The position numbers and the translations under genes are program-made. From an archaeon (GTDB lineage Archaea > Thermoproteota > Nitrososphaeria > Conexivisphaerales > UBA164), in contig JAJZYL010000007.1 in the NCBI GenBank assembly GCA_021798095.1, positions 1 to 17,742 on the forward strand: a stretch of DNA of 17,742 nt, read 5' to 3'. Of the stretch, positions 6,814 through 13,362 are shown in pieces; within the stretch, counting starts at the first letter, position 1, and every line of letters begins with the position of its first letter. A model generated the notes under the pieces. That model saw only the letters and a program-made list of their open reading frames with translations. It searched no databases and had not been told where the DNA came from.

Positions 6814-7167
6814 ATGGACGATGATATACTGAGCTTTAATGCAATCGAGAAGCTTGCAAAATACATAGAAGATCAGAAGAACGGCCTGGCACCAGAAATT
6901 CTTAGCGAGTGGTATAACATTATAGGTGATGATTTTAGAAGCACAGCTCCAGAAGAGCTTAAGGATACATTTAAGGTAACGCAAGATCCAATATTACCTC
7001 AAAAATTCAAAATCGAAATCTCACGTCGAGCCGTTCAATATCTGATAAGGTCCATAGAAAGAAATTTGCCAAAGATGCCATATGCTACCTATGGCTATTT
7101 TCATGATGTGATCATACCCGAAATTCAAAAGAAATACGCTCTTGCAGCAGATAAGGGCGGGAATTGA
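6814..7167 (+). CDS. Hypothetical protein, 117 residues
   Basis: I do not recognise this protein. It has 117 residues, no cysteine, no signal peptide and no membrane segment. It is predicted mostly helical, with an acidic N-terminal part (MDDDILSF..) and a basic central patch (ISRRAVQYLIRSIERN, about 70-85) that could be a helix contacting nucleic acid or a partner. The reading frame is credible: the ATG lies about 26 nt after a TATA-like box, codon use resembles that of its neighbours, and no competing frame is better. It sits between the FdrA/DUF1116 unit and the S19e operon with its own promoter, so a link to either is not supported. Confidence 0.7.
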   Translation: MDDDILSFNAIEKLAKYIEDQKNGLAPEILSEWYNIIGDDFRSTAPEELKDTFKVTQDPILPQKFKIEISRRAVQYLIRSIERNLPKMPYATYGYFHDVIIPEIQKKYALAADKGGN

Positions 7168-7317
7168 TAAAGGATAATCTGGCTGGTTATTTACAGGCCA
7201 TTACGCTAATTGGAAACAGGTATCAAGCAAGCTTATATATCTAAACCATCAAATTAGTCTCAAATCATCCTATAACAGCTTTCCCAGCCTGATGAACCCA
7301 CCCATCTTCTGCCGCTC

Positions 7318-7326
7318 TATTTATAA
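7318..7326 (+). promoter_or_regulatory. TATA-like promoter element of the S19e-to-FtsY operon
   Basis: The sequence tatttataa is centred about 29 nt before the ATG at 7352. It lies inside a longer open frame beginning at 7292, which shows that frame's first 20 codons are not translated. A second AT box (cttatatatct, 7231-7241) lies farther upstream and might give a longer leader. Confidence 0.55.
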
Positions 7327-7351
7327 ATTGGATGCGCAGGGGGATATACAT

Positions 7352-7807
7352 ATGCCTACAGTGTTCGATGTCAAGTCGGATCTATTACTCAAGAGAGCGT
7401 CTGATTATTTTAAACAATCTACGATCTTGCAACCTATGCCATATTTGCAATATGTCAAGAGTGGCTCCCATACAACCCATCAACCCATTAATCAGGATTG
7501 GTGGTACATAAGGGCTGCGTCCTTGTTAAGGAAAGTTTACACCAAAGGGCCTATAAGCCTTAAGGAGCTTGAGAAAGAATACGGAGGAAGAAAGAGGATT
7601 GGTTATAGGATAGCTCATCATAGGGATGCCGGCTCTTCAATAATAAGAAAGCTGTTGATCCAGTTACAGGCCGCCAACCTTGTAACGAAGACCCCTAAGG
7701 GCAGGATAATAACCCCTGAAGGGAGGAGCTTGATGGATAAATTAAGCGCGCAGGTATTTGAAGAAATGAAAAAGGAAGACGAATCACTGAAGAAGTTTGA
7801 GATATAA
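7352..7807 (+). CDS. rps19e: Small ribosomal subunit protein S19e
   Basis: Archaeal/eukaryotic ribosomal protein eS19, a winged-helix protein of the small-subunit head. The 151-residue product contains the family core: the Trp-rich DWWYIRAASLLRKVY segment (residues 50-64), the GPISLKELEKEYGGRK element, the basic YRIAHHRDAGSS loop, the RKLLIQLQAANLV helix and the GRIITPEGRSLMDKL wing. The open frame could extend 20 codons upstream to 7292, but the operon TATA box lies in that extension, and a purine-rich gggggat (7339-7344 region) sits just before the ATG at 7352. It is the first gene of the seven-gene unit. Confidence 0.93.
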   Translation: MPTVFDVKSDLLLKRASDYFKQSTILQPMPYLQYVKSGSHTTHQPINQDWWYIRAASLLRKVYTKGPISLKELEKEYGGRKRIGYRIAHHRDAGSSIIRKLLIQLQAANLVTKTPKGRIITPEGRSLMDKLSAQVFEEMKKEDESLKKFEI

Positions 7808-7827
7808 CAAATGGGGGTGTAAATGGT

Positions 7828-8079
7828 TTGGAGGACCAAAACAGGGAAAAGGAAGCCGAAGTAAAGGCTCAGTACCTTAAGCAATATATGACATCGGAAG
7901 CTAGGTATAGGCTGAATAATCTAAAGATGGTTAGGGCCGATCTGGCAACTACAATAGAAAACAGGATAGTCCAGCTTGCCATTAATGGTGAATTGAAGCA
8001 TCCAGTTACAGACGAAGAGCTTAAAAGCCTCCTTATGAGAATGCAGGAGGGGAAAAGGGACTTTAAGATCTATTATTAG
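7828..8079 (+). CDS. PDCD5/TFAR19-family DNA-binding protein (short)
   Basis: Archaeal homologue of eukaryotic PDCD5, a small helical-bundle protein reported to bind DNA. The 83-residue product has the family core: YLKQYMTSEARYRLNNLKMVR, the IENRIVQLA helix (about 47-55), the DEELKSLLMRMQ helix and the diagnostic C-terminal KRDFKI. Family members are usually about 105-125 residues with a long N-terminal basic helix, so this one is short at the N-terminus. The start is TTG at 7828, preceded by a GGGGGTG Shine-Dalgarno-like site about 9 nt upstream; a stop in the same frame at 7798-7800 rules out a long extension. It lies 20 nt after S19e and 18 nt before L39e, a conserved archaeal neighbourhood. 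Confidence 0.88.
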   Translation: MEDQNREKEAEVKAQYLKQYMTSEARYRLNNLKMVRADLATTIENRIVQLAINGELKHPVTDEELKSLLMRMQEGKRDFKIYY

Positions 8080-8097
8080 TAGTTATGGTTGTTTGAT

Positions 8098-8253
8098 ATG
8101 GGAAGCATAAAGACCGGTGGGGAAAAAAAGAAGCTCTTAAAAAGAACGAGGCAGGCAAATCCGCCTCCAGCGTGGGTTACCGTAAGGACTAAACGAAGGA
8201 TGGTAAGCAATAGGACCAGACGTAACTGGCGATCCAGGAAGTTGAAGATGTAA
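8098..8253 (+). CDS. rpl39e: Large ribosomal subunit protein L39e
   Basis: Ribosomal protein eL39, which lines the peptide exit tunnel. The 51-residue product is typical in size and extremely basic: it begins MGSIKTGGEKKKLLKRTRQ, then NPPPAWVTVRTKRRMV, and ends with RRNWRSRKLKM. The PPPAWV and NWRSRKL elements are the family marks. It is too short to be listed by a simple length cutoff but is unmistakable, lying between the PDCD5 gene and L31e as in many archaea. The start is ATG at 8098 and the stop TAA at 8251-8253. Confidence 0.95.
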   Translation: MGSIKTGGEKKKLLKRTRQANPPPAWVTVRTKRRMVSNRTRRNWRSRKLKM

Positions 8254-8266
8254 AGAGGGAAGTAGA

Positions 8267-8617
8267 TTGTCACAGGAAAATACCATAGAAAAAATTGAGG
8301 CAACAAATATCAAACCAGAGGAGAAAAAGCCGGAATTACTAACTGAGCGACCGGGAGATATTATGAGCATCCCATTGTCATTCATATATGGTGTCCCACC
8401 AAAGAAACGTGCTGATAGAAGCGTAAGTTATGTCCGAGATTACATAAAAAGAAGGTATAAGGTTGAGAAAGTGATAATATCGCTGGCGCTAAATGAAGGG
8501 CTCTGGGCGCGAGGATGCAGATCGCACCTTAGGCGCATAAAAGTTCAAGCTATATATGATGAAGAAAATAAGCGCGTCAAGGTAGGGCTTCCTGGGGAAG
8601 AGCTGAAGCTGGAATAA
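8267..8617 (+). CDS. rpl31e: Large ribosomal subunit protein L31e
   Basis: Ribosomal protein eL31, located near the peptide exit tunnel. The 116-residue product has the L31e core from about residue 34 (IPLSFIYGVPPKKRADRSV, SYVRDYIKRRYKVEKVIIS, NEGLWARGCRSHLRRIKVQ). The start TTG at 8267 is preceded by GAGGGA (8255-8260) with 6-nt spacing, directly after the L39e stop. This gives a charged N-terminal extension of about 30 residues (MSQENTIEKIEATN..EEKKPELLTERPGD) not present in the roughly 80-90-residue relatives. An ATG at 8363 would give the short form, but no ribosome binding site is evident there. Confidence 0.93.
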   Translation: MSQENTIEKIEATNIKPEEKKPELLTERPGDIMSIPLSFIYGVPPKKRADRSVSYVRDYIKRRYKVEKVIISLALNEGLWARGCRSHLRRIKVQAIYDEENKRVKVGLPGEELKLE

Positions 8618-8623
8618 ATCAAG

Positions 8624-9292
8624 TTGACGATATTCCTTTACGATGTATACAGGACCCCAAATATAGGGATATTCATGAAATCATCCGAGAACTTCTTACT
8701 AATTCCGATGGGTTATTCACCTTCGAAATCGCAGAAAATGGCCGAGTGTCTGGGTCTAAAACCAATTAATACGAGCATGAGCGGCACGAGGCTATTAGGG
8801 CCACTTATAGCAATGAATAGTAACGGCATACTTGTATCAGGGCTAGCAGATGAAATAGAGCTGGAACTGTTAAGGAAAGCGACCGGGCTGGCCGTAGAGA
8901 GGTTTTCCTCACCCTTCACAGCTACAGGGAATCTTTTTCTTGTAAACGACAGAGGTGCACTTGCGTCATCGATGCTTGGAGAAAAGGAAATAAACCAGGC
9001 AAAAAGGGTATTCGGCGTACGAGTTATAAGAGGCAACATCGCAGGTTATCATCAGGTGGGGTCAGTAGGATATGCCACTAACCGAGGAGTACTAATCCAT
9101 CCAAACGCTTCAAAGAGCGATATCGAAACTGTAGCTAGCGCACTAGAATCCGACGTAGAAGTGGGTTCGGTAAATGGTGGTGTTCCATTTGTATCTTCTG
9201 GTATTATTGGTAAGGTTGGTAATGTAATTGTTGGAAGAGGAACAATGGGGCCCGAATTATTCATAATCGGCAAAGTTTTTAAAGCAAATTAG
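8624..9292 (+). CDS. eif6: Translation initiation factor aIF6
   Basis: Archaeal IF6, which binds the large ribosomal subunit and prevents premature joining with the small subunit. The 222-residue protein shows the five-fold pentein repeat pattern typical of the family: the N-terminal NIGIFMKSSENFLLIP strand, TRLLGPLIAMNSNGILVSG, NDRGALASSMLGEKEI, VGYATNRGVLIHPNAS and NGGVPFVSSGIIGKVGNVIVG segments. Length is normal. The start is TTG at 8624, only 6 nt after the L31e stop, so translation is probably coupled. Confidence 0.95.
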   Translation: MTIFLYDVYRTPNIGIFMKSSENFLLIPMGYSPSKSQKMAECLGLKPINTSMSGTRLLGPLIAMNSNGILVSGLADEIELELLRKATGLAVERFSSPFTATGNLFLVNDRGALASSMLGEKEINQAKRVFGVRVIRGNIAGYHQVGSVGYATNRGVLIHPNASKSDIETVASALESDVEVGSVNGGVPFVSSGIIGKVGNVIVGRGTMGPELFIIGKVFKAN

Positions 9293-9312
9293 GTGATAAG
9301 TGGCGATAAGTC

Positions 9313-9729
9313 TTGTCGGAACAGGAAAAGATTCAGACAATGGTGGCCCAGATTAATATACTTGAGTCATACGAGCAGGCACTTGCATCTAGGATATCAA
9401 TACTCTCTCAGGCTATGATTGAAGGAAGCATGGCGCTGGAGGCTGTACAGTCACTACCGGAAAGCGGAACCGCCGAATTAGTGATCCCGATAGGAGGCGG
9501 TCTGAGCCTTCCTGTGACATCATCTGCGGACAAGAAGATAATGGTAAGGGTTGGAGATGGTGTAACCGCCGAGAGGAGTAAGGACGAATCCATTGAATTC
9601 CTGAACAAGAGGCTTGCCGAATTCCAAAAGGGGCTTATCGAAACGCAGAAGAGCCAGTCTCAGGTTGAGAACAGTCTAGCACAACTTAGGGATGAGCTCA
9701 ACAAGATGGCCTCAAAGCAAAATGTTTGA
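9313..9729 (+). CDS. pfdA: Prefoldin subunit alpha
   Basis: Alpha subunit of the archaeal hexameric prefoldin, which captures unfolded proteins for the thermosome. The 138-residue protein has the expected layout: an N-terminal coiled-coil helix (about 3-45), a central beta-hairpin region with GTAELVIPIGGGLSLPV and KKIMVRVGDGVTAE (52-87), and a C-terminal coiled coil rich in Gln, Glu and Lys. The start is TTG at 9313, 20 nt after aIF6. In many archaea the LX/L20a gene sits between aIF6 and prefoldin alpha; there is no room for it here. Its last codons overlap the FtsY start by 8 nt. Confidence 0.92.
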   Translation: MSEQEKIQTMVAQINILESYEQALASRISILSQAMIEGSMALEAVQSLPESGTAELVIPIGGGLSLPVTSSADKKIMVRVGDGVTAERSKDESIEFLNKRLAEFQKGLIETQKSQSQVENSLAQLRDELNKMASKQNV

Positions 9730-10606
9730 TAAATTACGAACAAGCCTGAACAGGCTTCGAATCACTATAACCGGTCGTGAATTAACTGCATCAGATATAG
9801 ACAGGACATTCGATGAAATAGAAACCGATCTTCTAGGTAGCGACATGTCGATTGACGTAATTGAATTTCTTAAAAATGACCTTAAATTGAGGTTGATCAA
9901 GTCAGAGAGTCGAGGTGACAAGCGACAGTACGTGGTTGACTCCCTTAGGTCGTCCATAATGACCATATTTGATTCCATACCACCAGTTGACCTTCATTCG
10001 TTAATGGGTTCTTACAGGCCATTTGTAATAACCTTATTGGGAATAAACGGTACCGGAAAGACGACCACCTTGGCCAAACTGGCTTACAAGTTCAAACATG
10101 AGGGCTTGAAGGTGGTAGTGGCTGCTGCTGATACATACAGAGCTGGGGCTATAGAACAACTGACAAGCCATACTGAAAAACTAGGGGTTAAACTGATAAC
10201 CCAGCCATATGGCACCGACGCCGCGGCGTTGTCCAGGGATGCCGTGAGTTTCGCTAGGTCTAACCTCTACGATGTAGTGCTGTTGGATACGGCTGGCCGT
10301 ATGCAGACCAACCTTAATCTACTTCAGGAATTAGAGAAGATAGTAAGGGTATCCAAATCTAACTTTAGTATATTTATTGCTGACGCATTGGCGGGAAACG
10401 ATATGCTGAGTGAGGCGACCACGTTTATGGGAAGGCCAGGGTTCGACGGTTCAATAGTCACAAAGGTTGATGCAGACGCCAAAGGTGGATCACTGGTAAA
10501 TCTGGCTTGGATAACAAAGAAGCCAATTTTATATTTGGGTACTGGGCAGAATTATGGCGATTTGGTTCAATTTAACCCGGCTTGGATAATGAGTAGGTTA
10601 TTTTAG
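9722..10606 (+). CDS. ftsY: Signal recognition particle receptor FtsY
   Basis: Membrane-associated SRP GTPase that docks ribosome-SRP complexes at the translocon. From the ATG at 9722 it has 294 residues: a short N-terminal four-helix domain (1-95) and the GTPase domain with G1 GINGTGKTT (108-116), DTYRAGAIEQL (137-147), G3 DTAGR (189-193), G4 TKVD (247-250), KGG (254-256) and GTGQ (273-276). The long acidic A domain found in many FtsY proteins is absent. An upstream in-frame ATG at 9692 would add ten residues; 9722 is preferred because FDKLR is the normal FtsY beginning and the 8-nt overlap with prefoldin alpha fits translational coupling. The gene's last 9 nt overlap the convergent ornithine carbamoyltransferase gene. 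Confidence 0.94.
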   Translation: MFDKLRTSLNRLRITITGRELTASDIDRTFDEIETDLLGSDMSIDVIEFLKNDLKLRLIKSESRGDKRQYVVDSLRSSIMTIFDSIPPVDLHSLMGSYRPFVITLLGINGTGKTTTLAKLAYKFKHEGLKVVVAAADTYRAGAIEQLTSHTEKLGVKLITQPYGTDAAALSRDAVSFARSNLYDVVLLDTAGRMQTNLNLLQELEKIVRVSKSNFSIFIADALAGNDMLSEATTFMGRPGFDGSIVTKVDADAKGGSLVNLAWITKKPILYLGTGQNYGDLVQFNPAWIMSRLF

Positions 10607-11506
10607 ATCATCGATCATATCCGTCAAGATTGCCTTTTGCACATGCAACTTGTTTTCTGCTTGGTCAAACACTATCGAACGCGGGCCGTACACCGCTTCT
10701 TTGGTAGTCTCCTCTCCATAATGAGCGGGAAGGCAATGCATGAATAACGCCTTTTTTGGGGCTTTATCCAACAGCTTGGTATTGACCTGATATGTCGGAA
10801 GAAACGCTCTAAGCCTTTCTTCCCTTTGTTTTTCATCGCCCATGCTAACAAAGACGTCTGAATATACTACATCAGCTCCCTTCACAGCGGCTGCTGGCGA
10901 TTCCGCCATTTTCAGAGAACCTCTCTGTATTTCTTCAGCGCGGTCAACTATTGCCTTTCTTGGCATATAGCCTTTCGGTGAGGCAAGAATCACCCTAGCG
11001 CCCATTATCGCAGCACCCAACACTAGAGAATTGAATACATTATTCGGATCACCAACATATGCTATATTTACTCCATCTATTCTGCCAAGCTTTTCATTGA
11101 TGGTAAACAGGTCGGAAAGGCCCTGGCACGGATGCTCTATATCCGATAACGCATTTACAACAGGTTTTTCCATAGCTAATGCAAGCTTGATCAAATCTTC
11201 ATGTTTGTAAACCCTTGCTACCACAATATCAATATACCGATCTAAAGTGTGTGCGGTATCCTCAATTGATTCTCCCCGAGACAGTTGAGAGCTAGAGCTA
11301 TCCATATATATTGGGTGCCCACTTAACTGGTTAACTCCCACTTCGAAGCTCACTCTTGTCCTAGTGGATGGCTTTTCGAACAGTAATAGGATATTTCGAT
11401 CACGTAGAGCGCCGCCTATTGGCCTCTTTTTAAGGTTAGTAGCAAGATTCCACAATTTAACTACTTGCTCCTTTTTAACATCGGTCACGGATAGAAAATC
11501 GCGCAT
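10598..11506 (-). CDS. argF: Ornithine carbamoyltransferase
   Basis: Transfers the carbamoyl group of carbamoyl phosphate to ornithine, giving citrulline in arginine synthesis (or the reverse in catabolism). The 302-residue protein has the carbamoyl-phosphate motif STRTR (47-51), HPCQ (125-128), the ornithine-loop element DVFVSMGDE (217-225) and HCLPAHYGEE (257-266), which together identify the ornithine rather than the aspartate enzyme. The length is normal and the start MRDFLSVTDV is typical. No other arginine gene is adjacent. The 3' end overlaps ftsY tail to tail by 9 nt. The 5' flank carries a TATA-like palindrome. Confidence 0.95.
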   Translation of the reverse strand: MRDFLSVTDVKKEQVVKLWNLATNLKKRPIGGALRDRNILLLFEKPSTRTRVSFEVGVNQLSGHPIYMDSSSSQLSRGESIEDTAHTLDRYIDIVVARVYKHEDLIKLALAMEKPVVNALSDIEHPCQGLSDLFTINEKLGRIDGVNIAYVGDPNNVFNSLVLGAAIMGARVILASPKGYMPRKAIVDRAEEIQRGSLKMAESPAAAVKGADVVYSDVFVSMGDEKQREERLRAFLPTYQVNTKLLDKAPKKALFMHCLPAHYGEETTKEAVYGPRSIVFDQAENKLHVQKAILTDMIDDLK

Positions 11507-11523
11507 TGTTTTTAGGTATAAAT

Positions 11524-11537
11524 TTTAATATATTAAA
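11524..11537 (-). promoter_or_regulatory. Palindromic TATA-like element upstream of ornithine carbamoyltransferase
   Basis: The 14-nt perfect palindrome tttaatatattaaa is centred about 25 nt upstream of the minus-strand ATG (11504-11506). It is at the right distance for a TATA box with leaderless initiation. Being palindromic, it might also fire toward the plus strand. Confidence 0.5.
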
Positions 11538-11612
11538 AACATATCGAATTATATGGATTGGGTCGGATAATATTACACATCATATATCGATCTTTAACCT
11601 AACGTATTTGTT

Positions 11613-12488
11613 CTACTTGAAATATTTTTCCCTATATTTTTGGGCATAGTGGCTCGCCTTTTCCAGTGGCATATTAATAAGCCCAAAAATGAACCCAACT
11701 TCACCATAATTATTTATCCATCTGACCATTTCGTTCATCACTTCTTTTCTATAGGCTTTATAAGCCCCCTTTTCGGTCTTATCAACTACGACCGATGCCA
11801 TGTAATTTCCACTAAATTCACGGTGCATCCAGACATAGATATATTTATTATCTATGTCTTCATCATTGATGTCAGTCTCTACTATAATTGGATCGCCATT
11901 TAACAGATTTATTTCCAATTTGACCACCTTATCTTCTTTCCTCACTATCACTATGGAGTCATCTTTTGCCTTCTTCAGTATTGAAAAGCTTGGGACAACA
12001 GAAGCTTCGAAGATCATTGAGGCGAACTCGAGAAAGCTTTTCGGGATCTTTACCGAAGCGTGCTCAAACTTGACCAAGCCGTTTTCTGTTATTTGCACGA
12101 ACCTTCCAACCGGTTCCTTAAACCCACTCATGTAGTCATCTGGATAACTGTCTATGATCATCAGCGGCACGCCAGATAGCGCATCCTTCACATAATTATA
12201 AGACTCGTCGATAGCCCGGAGCTTTCTAAGCCAGCCGTTGGTATCGGCGGACGTGTATCCTTCAACCTTCTTCTTGACGCTGCTTAACATTATGTGGTTC
12301 TCAACTACCGCCTTTTTTACATCATAGGTTTTGGAAAGCCCTTTTAGAAGCGATTTGACCCTTATCTTGGAGACGTTGAGAGGAAGATACCCTTCCTTAA
12401 TTAGAGAGTTCTTATCATCGACCACCATATAGTGGAAGAGGGTATTCTCCCTTAATCCCCAATTGATTATAAGAGTCTTCCCTGTCAT
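11613..12488 (-). CDS. Protein of unknown function, 291 residues
   Basis: I do not recognise a family. The protein has 291 residues, no cysteine, no signal peptide or membrane segment, and many charged residues. The N-terminus (TLIINWGLRENTLFHYMVV, residues 4-22, followed by NSLIKEGYLPL) has the strand-turn-strand look of an RNase H-like/RuvC-type fold, in which a DPGLR-like loop would here read NWGLR and lack the catalytic Asp; this is only a pattern impression. The middle holds alternating strands (DSIVIVRKEDKVVKLEINLL, PIIVETDIND, KYIYVWMHREF) and the C-terminus is helical and basic (KASHYAQKYREKYFK). It has its own TATA-like box and is divergent from S3Ae. A long plus-strand frame over the same bases looks like a shadow. 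Confidence 0.75.
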   Translation of the reverse strand: MTGKTLIINWGLRENTLFHYMVVDDKNSLIKEGYLPLNVSKIRVKSLLKGLSKTYDVKKAVVENHIMLSSVKKKVEGYTSADTNGWLRKLRAIDESYNYVKDALSGVPLMIIDSYPDDYMSGFKEPVGRFVQITENGLVKFEHASVKIPKSFLEFASMIFEASVVPSFSILKKAKDDSIVIVRKEDKVVKLEINLLNGDPIIVETDINDEDIDNKYIYVWMHREFSGNYMASVVVDKTEKGAYKAYRKEVMNEMVRWINNYGEVGFIFGLINMPLEKASHYAQKYREKYFK

Positions 12489-12510
12489 GGATAGCCATCT
12501 GATACTGATC

Positions 12511-12518
12511 TATTTAAG
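12511..12518 (-). promoter_or_regulatory. TATA-like promoter element of the unknown 291-residue protein gene
   Basis: On the minus strand the sequence cttaaata is centred about 27 nt upstream of the ATG at 12486-12488. Confidence 0.45.
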
Positions 12519-12563
12519 TCAAGTGATCATTCCAGTTACTTCATACAATTTAGGTCAATGGCT

Positions 12564-12575
12564 AAATTTATATAT
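12564..12575 (+). promoter_or_regulatory. Extra AT-rich box upstream of S3Ae
   Basis: The sequence aaatttatatat is a strong TATA-like match about 88 nt before the S3Ae start. If active on the plus strand it would give a transcript with a leader of about 60 nt, in addition to the nearer promoter at 12622-12634. Confidence 0.3.
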
Positions 12576-12621
12576 GTTGAACGTTACGAAACACCACCTC
12601 TTGATCGCAGGAGAATGCCGC

Positions 12622-12634
12622 TAATGGTTAAATA
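12622..12634 (+). promoter_or_regulatory. Promoter element of S3Ae (shared 13-mer)
   Basis: The sequence taatggttaaata begins 36 nt before the ATG at 12658, placing its TATA part about 28 nt upstream. The same 13 nt occurs before the apt start with nearly the same spacing, which supports a real promoter module. Confidence 0.55.
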
Positions 12635-12657
12635 CCACTGTTTTATAGGCACACTAG

Positions 12658-13362
12658 ATGCCAAAGGTAGTTAAAGTAAAGGACAAGTGGAAGGCCAAAA
12701 CCTGGCTTAGTGTATTTTCGGCGTCAGTCTTTGGAAATATTCCTATAGCCTCGATACCGGTCAATGAGCCAGGCAATGCTGTTGGTAGGGTCGTTTCCTC
12801 TTCTCTGTACGATCTATTCAAGGACGATCCAGCAAACAATAATATCAAACTGTATTTTCAAATAGATAAGGTTGAAGGCGATAAGGCCTTTACCCACGTA
12901 AAGAGGATAGAATACGTCCATGAGTTTCTTAGAGGATTGATCAGACGCGGGTCGTCCATAGTAGAGTTGATCAAGGATTACCGTACAGTGGACGACGTAA
13001 AGGTGCGCATATACGTTAATGTTTTCACACAGAAGACCATAAACACCTCAAAGAAGCACGATATAAGGAAGGGAGTCGATCTGGCACTATCATCTAAGGT
13101 TCCCTCCATCAGCTTTGATCAATTGGTCCAGATAGCCATTACCGGGAAACTTGCTGAGTCGATCGGGGAAAACATCAAGAAAATAGAGAGGATAAAGCAT
13201 GTAGGCATAGGCAAGCTAAAGGTGCTGGGAGCGTTACCAGCTATGGAAGATCTCAACAAGGCTACTCCATCTACGCAACAACCAACAACCGGCGAGCCCA
13301 TATCAAGCTCACCAACAACATCTCCTAGTGAAACTTCTTCAAGTACCCAGCAAGAGAAGTAA
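12658..13362 (+). CDS. rps3ae: Small ribosomal subunit protein S3Ae, with extended C-terminal tail
   Basis: Ribosomal protein eS1 (S3Ae) of the small-subunit platform. Family elements seen are KDKWKAKTWLSVFSASVFGN (9-28), the IGRV-like NAVGRVVSSSLYDLFKD (40-56), YVHEFLRGLIRRGSS (86-100), DVKVRIYVNVFT, and the C-terminal KIERIKHVGIGKLKVLG. An in-frame TAG directly precedes the ATG at 12658, so the start is fixed. After about residue 201 comes a low-complexity tail of roughly 33 residues made almost only of Ser, Thr, Pro, Gln, Ala and Glu, which archaeal S3Ae proteins do not normally need. The last 38 nt overlap the convergent HAM1 gene. Confidence 0.93.
   Translation: MPKVVKVKDKWKAKTWLSVFSASVFGNIPIASIPVNEPGNAVGRVVSSSLYDLFKDDPANNNIKLYFQIDKVEGDKAFTHVKRIEYVHEFLRGLIRRGSSIVELIKDYRTVDDVKVRIYVNVFTQKTINTSKKHDIRKGVDLALSSKVPSISFDQLVQIAITGKLAESIGENIKKIERIKHVGIGKLKVLGALPAMEDLNKATPSTQQPTTGEPISSSPTTSPSETSSSTQQEK

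Noticed and set aside
7289..7320. Possible C box (ctgatga) upstream of S19e
   Set aside because: No matching D box follows, and the region is explained as the flank of the S19e promoter.
7292..7351. N-terminal extension of S19e from ATG 7292
   Set aside because: The operon TATA box lies within it and the extra 20 residues do not resemble S19e.
12624..12674. Sixteen-codon upstream frame before S3Ae with an AGGAG site
   Set aside because: The ATG is part of the 13-nt element taatggttaaata that recurs as a promoter before apt, so it is probably upstream of the main transcription start. Kept only as a possibility for the longer transcript.
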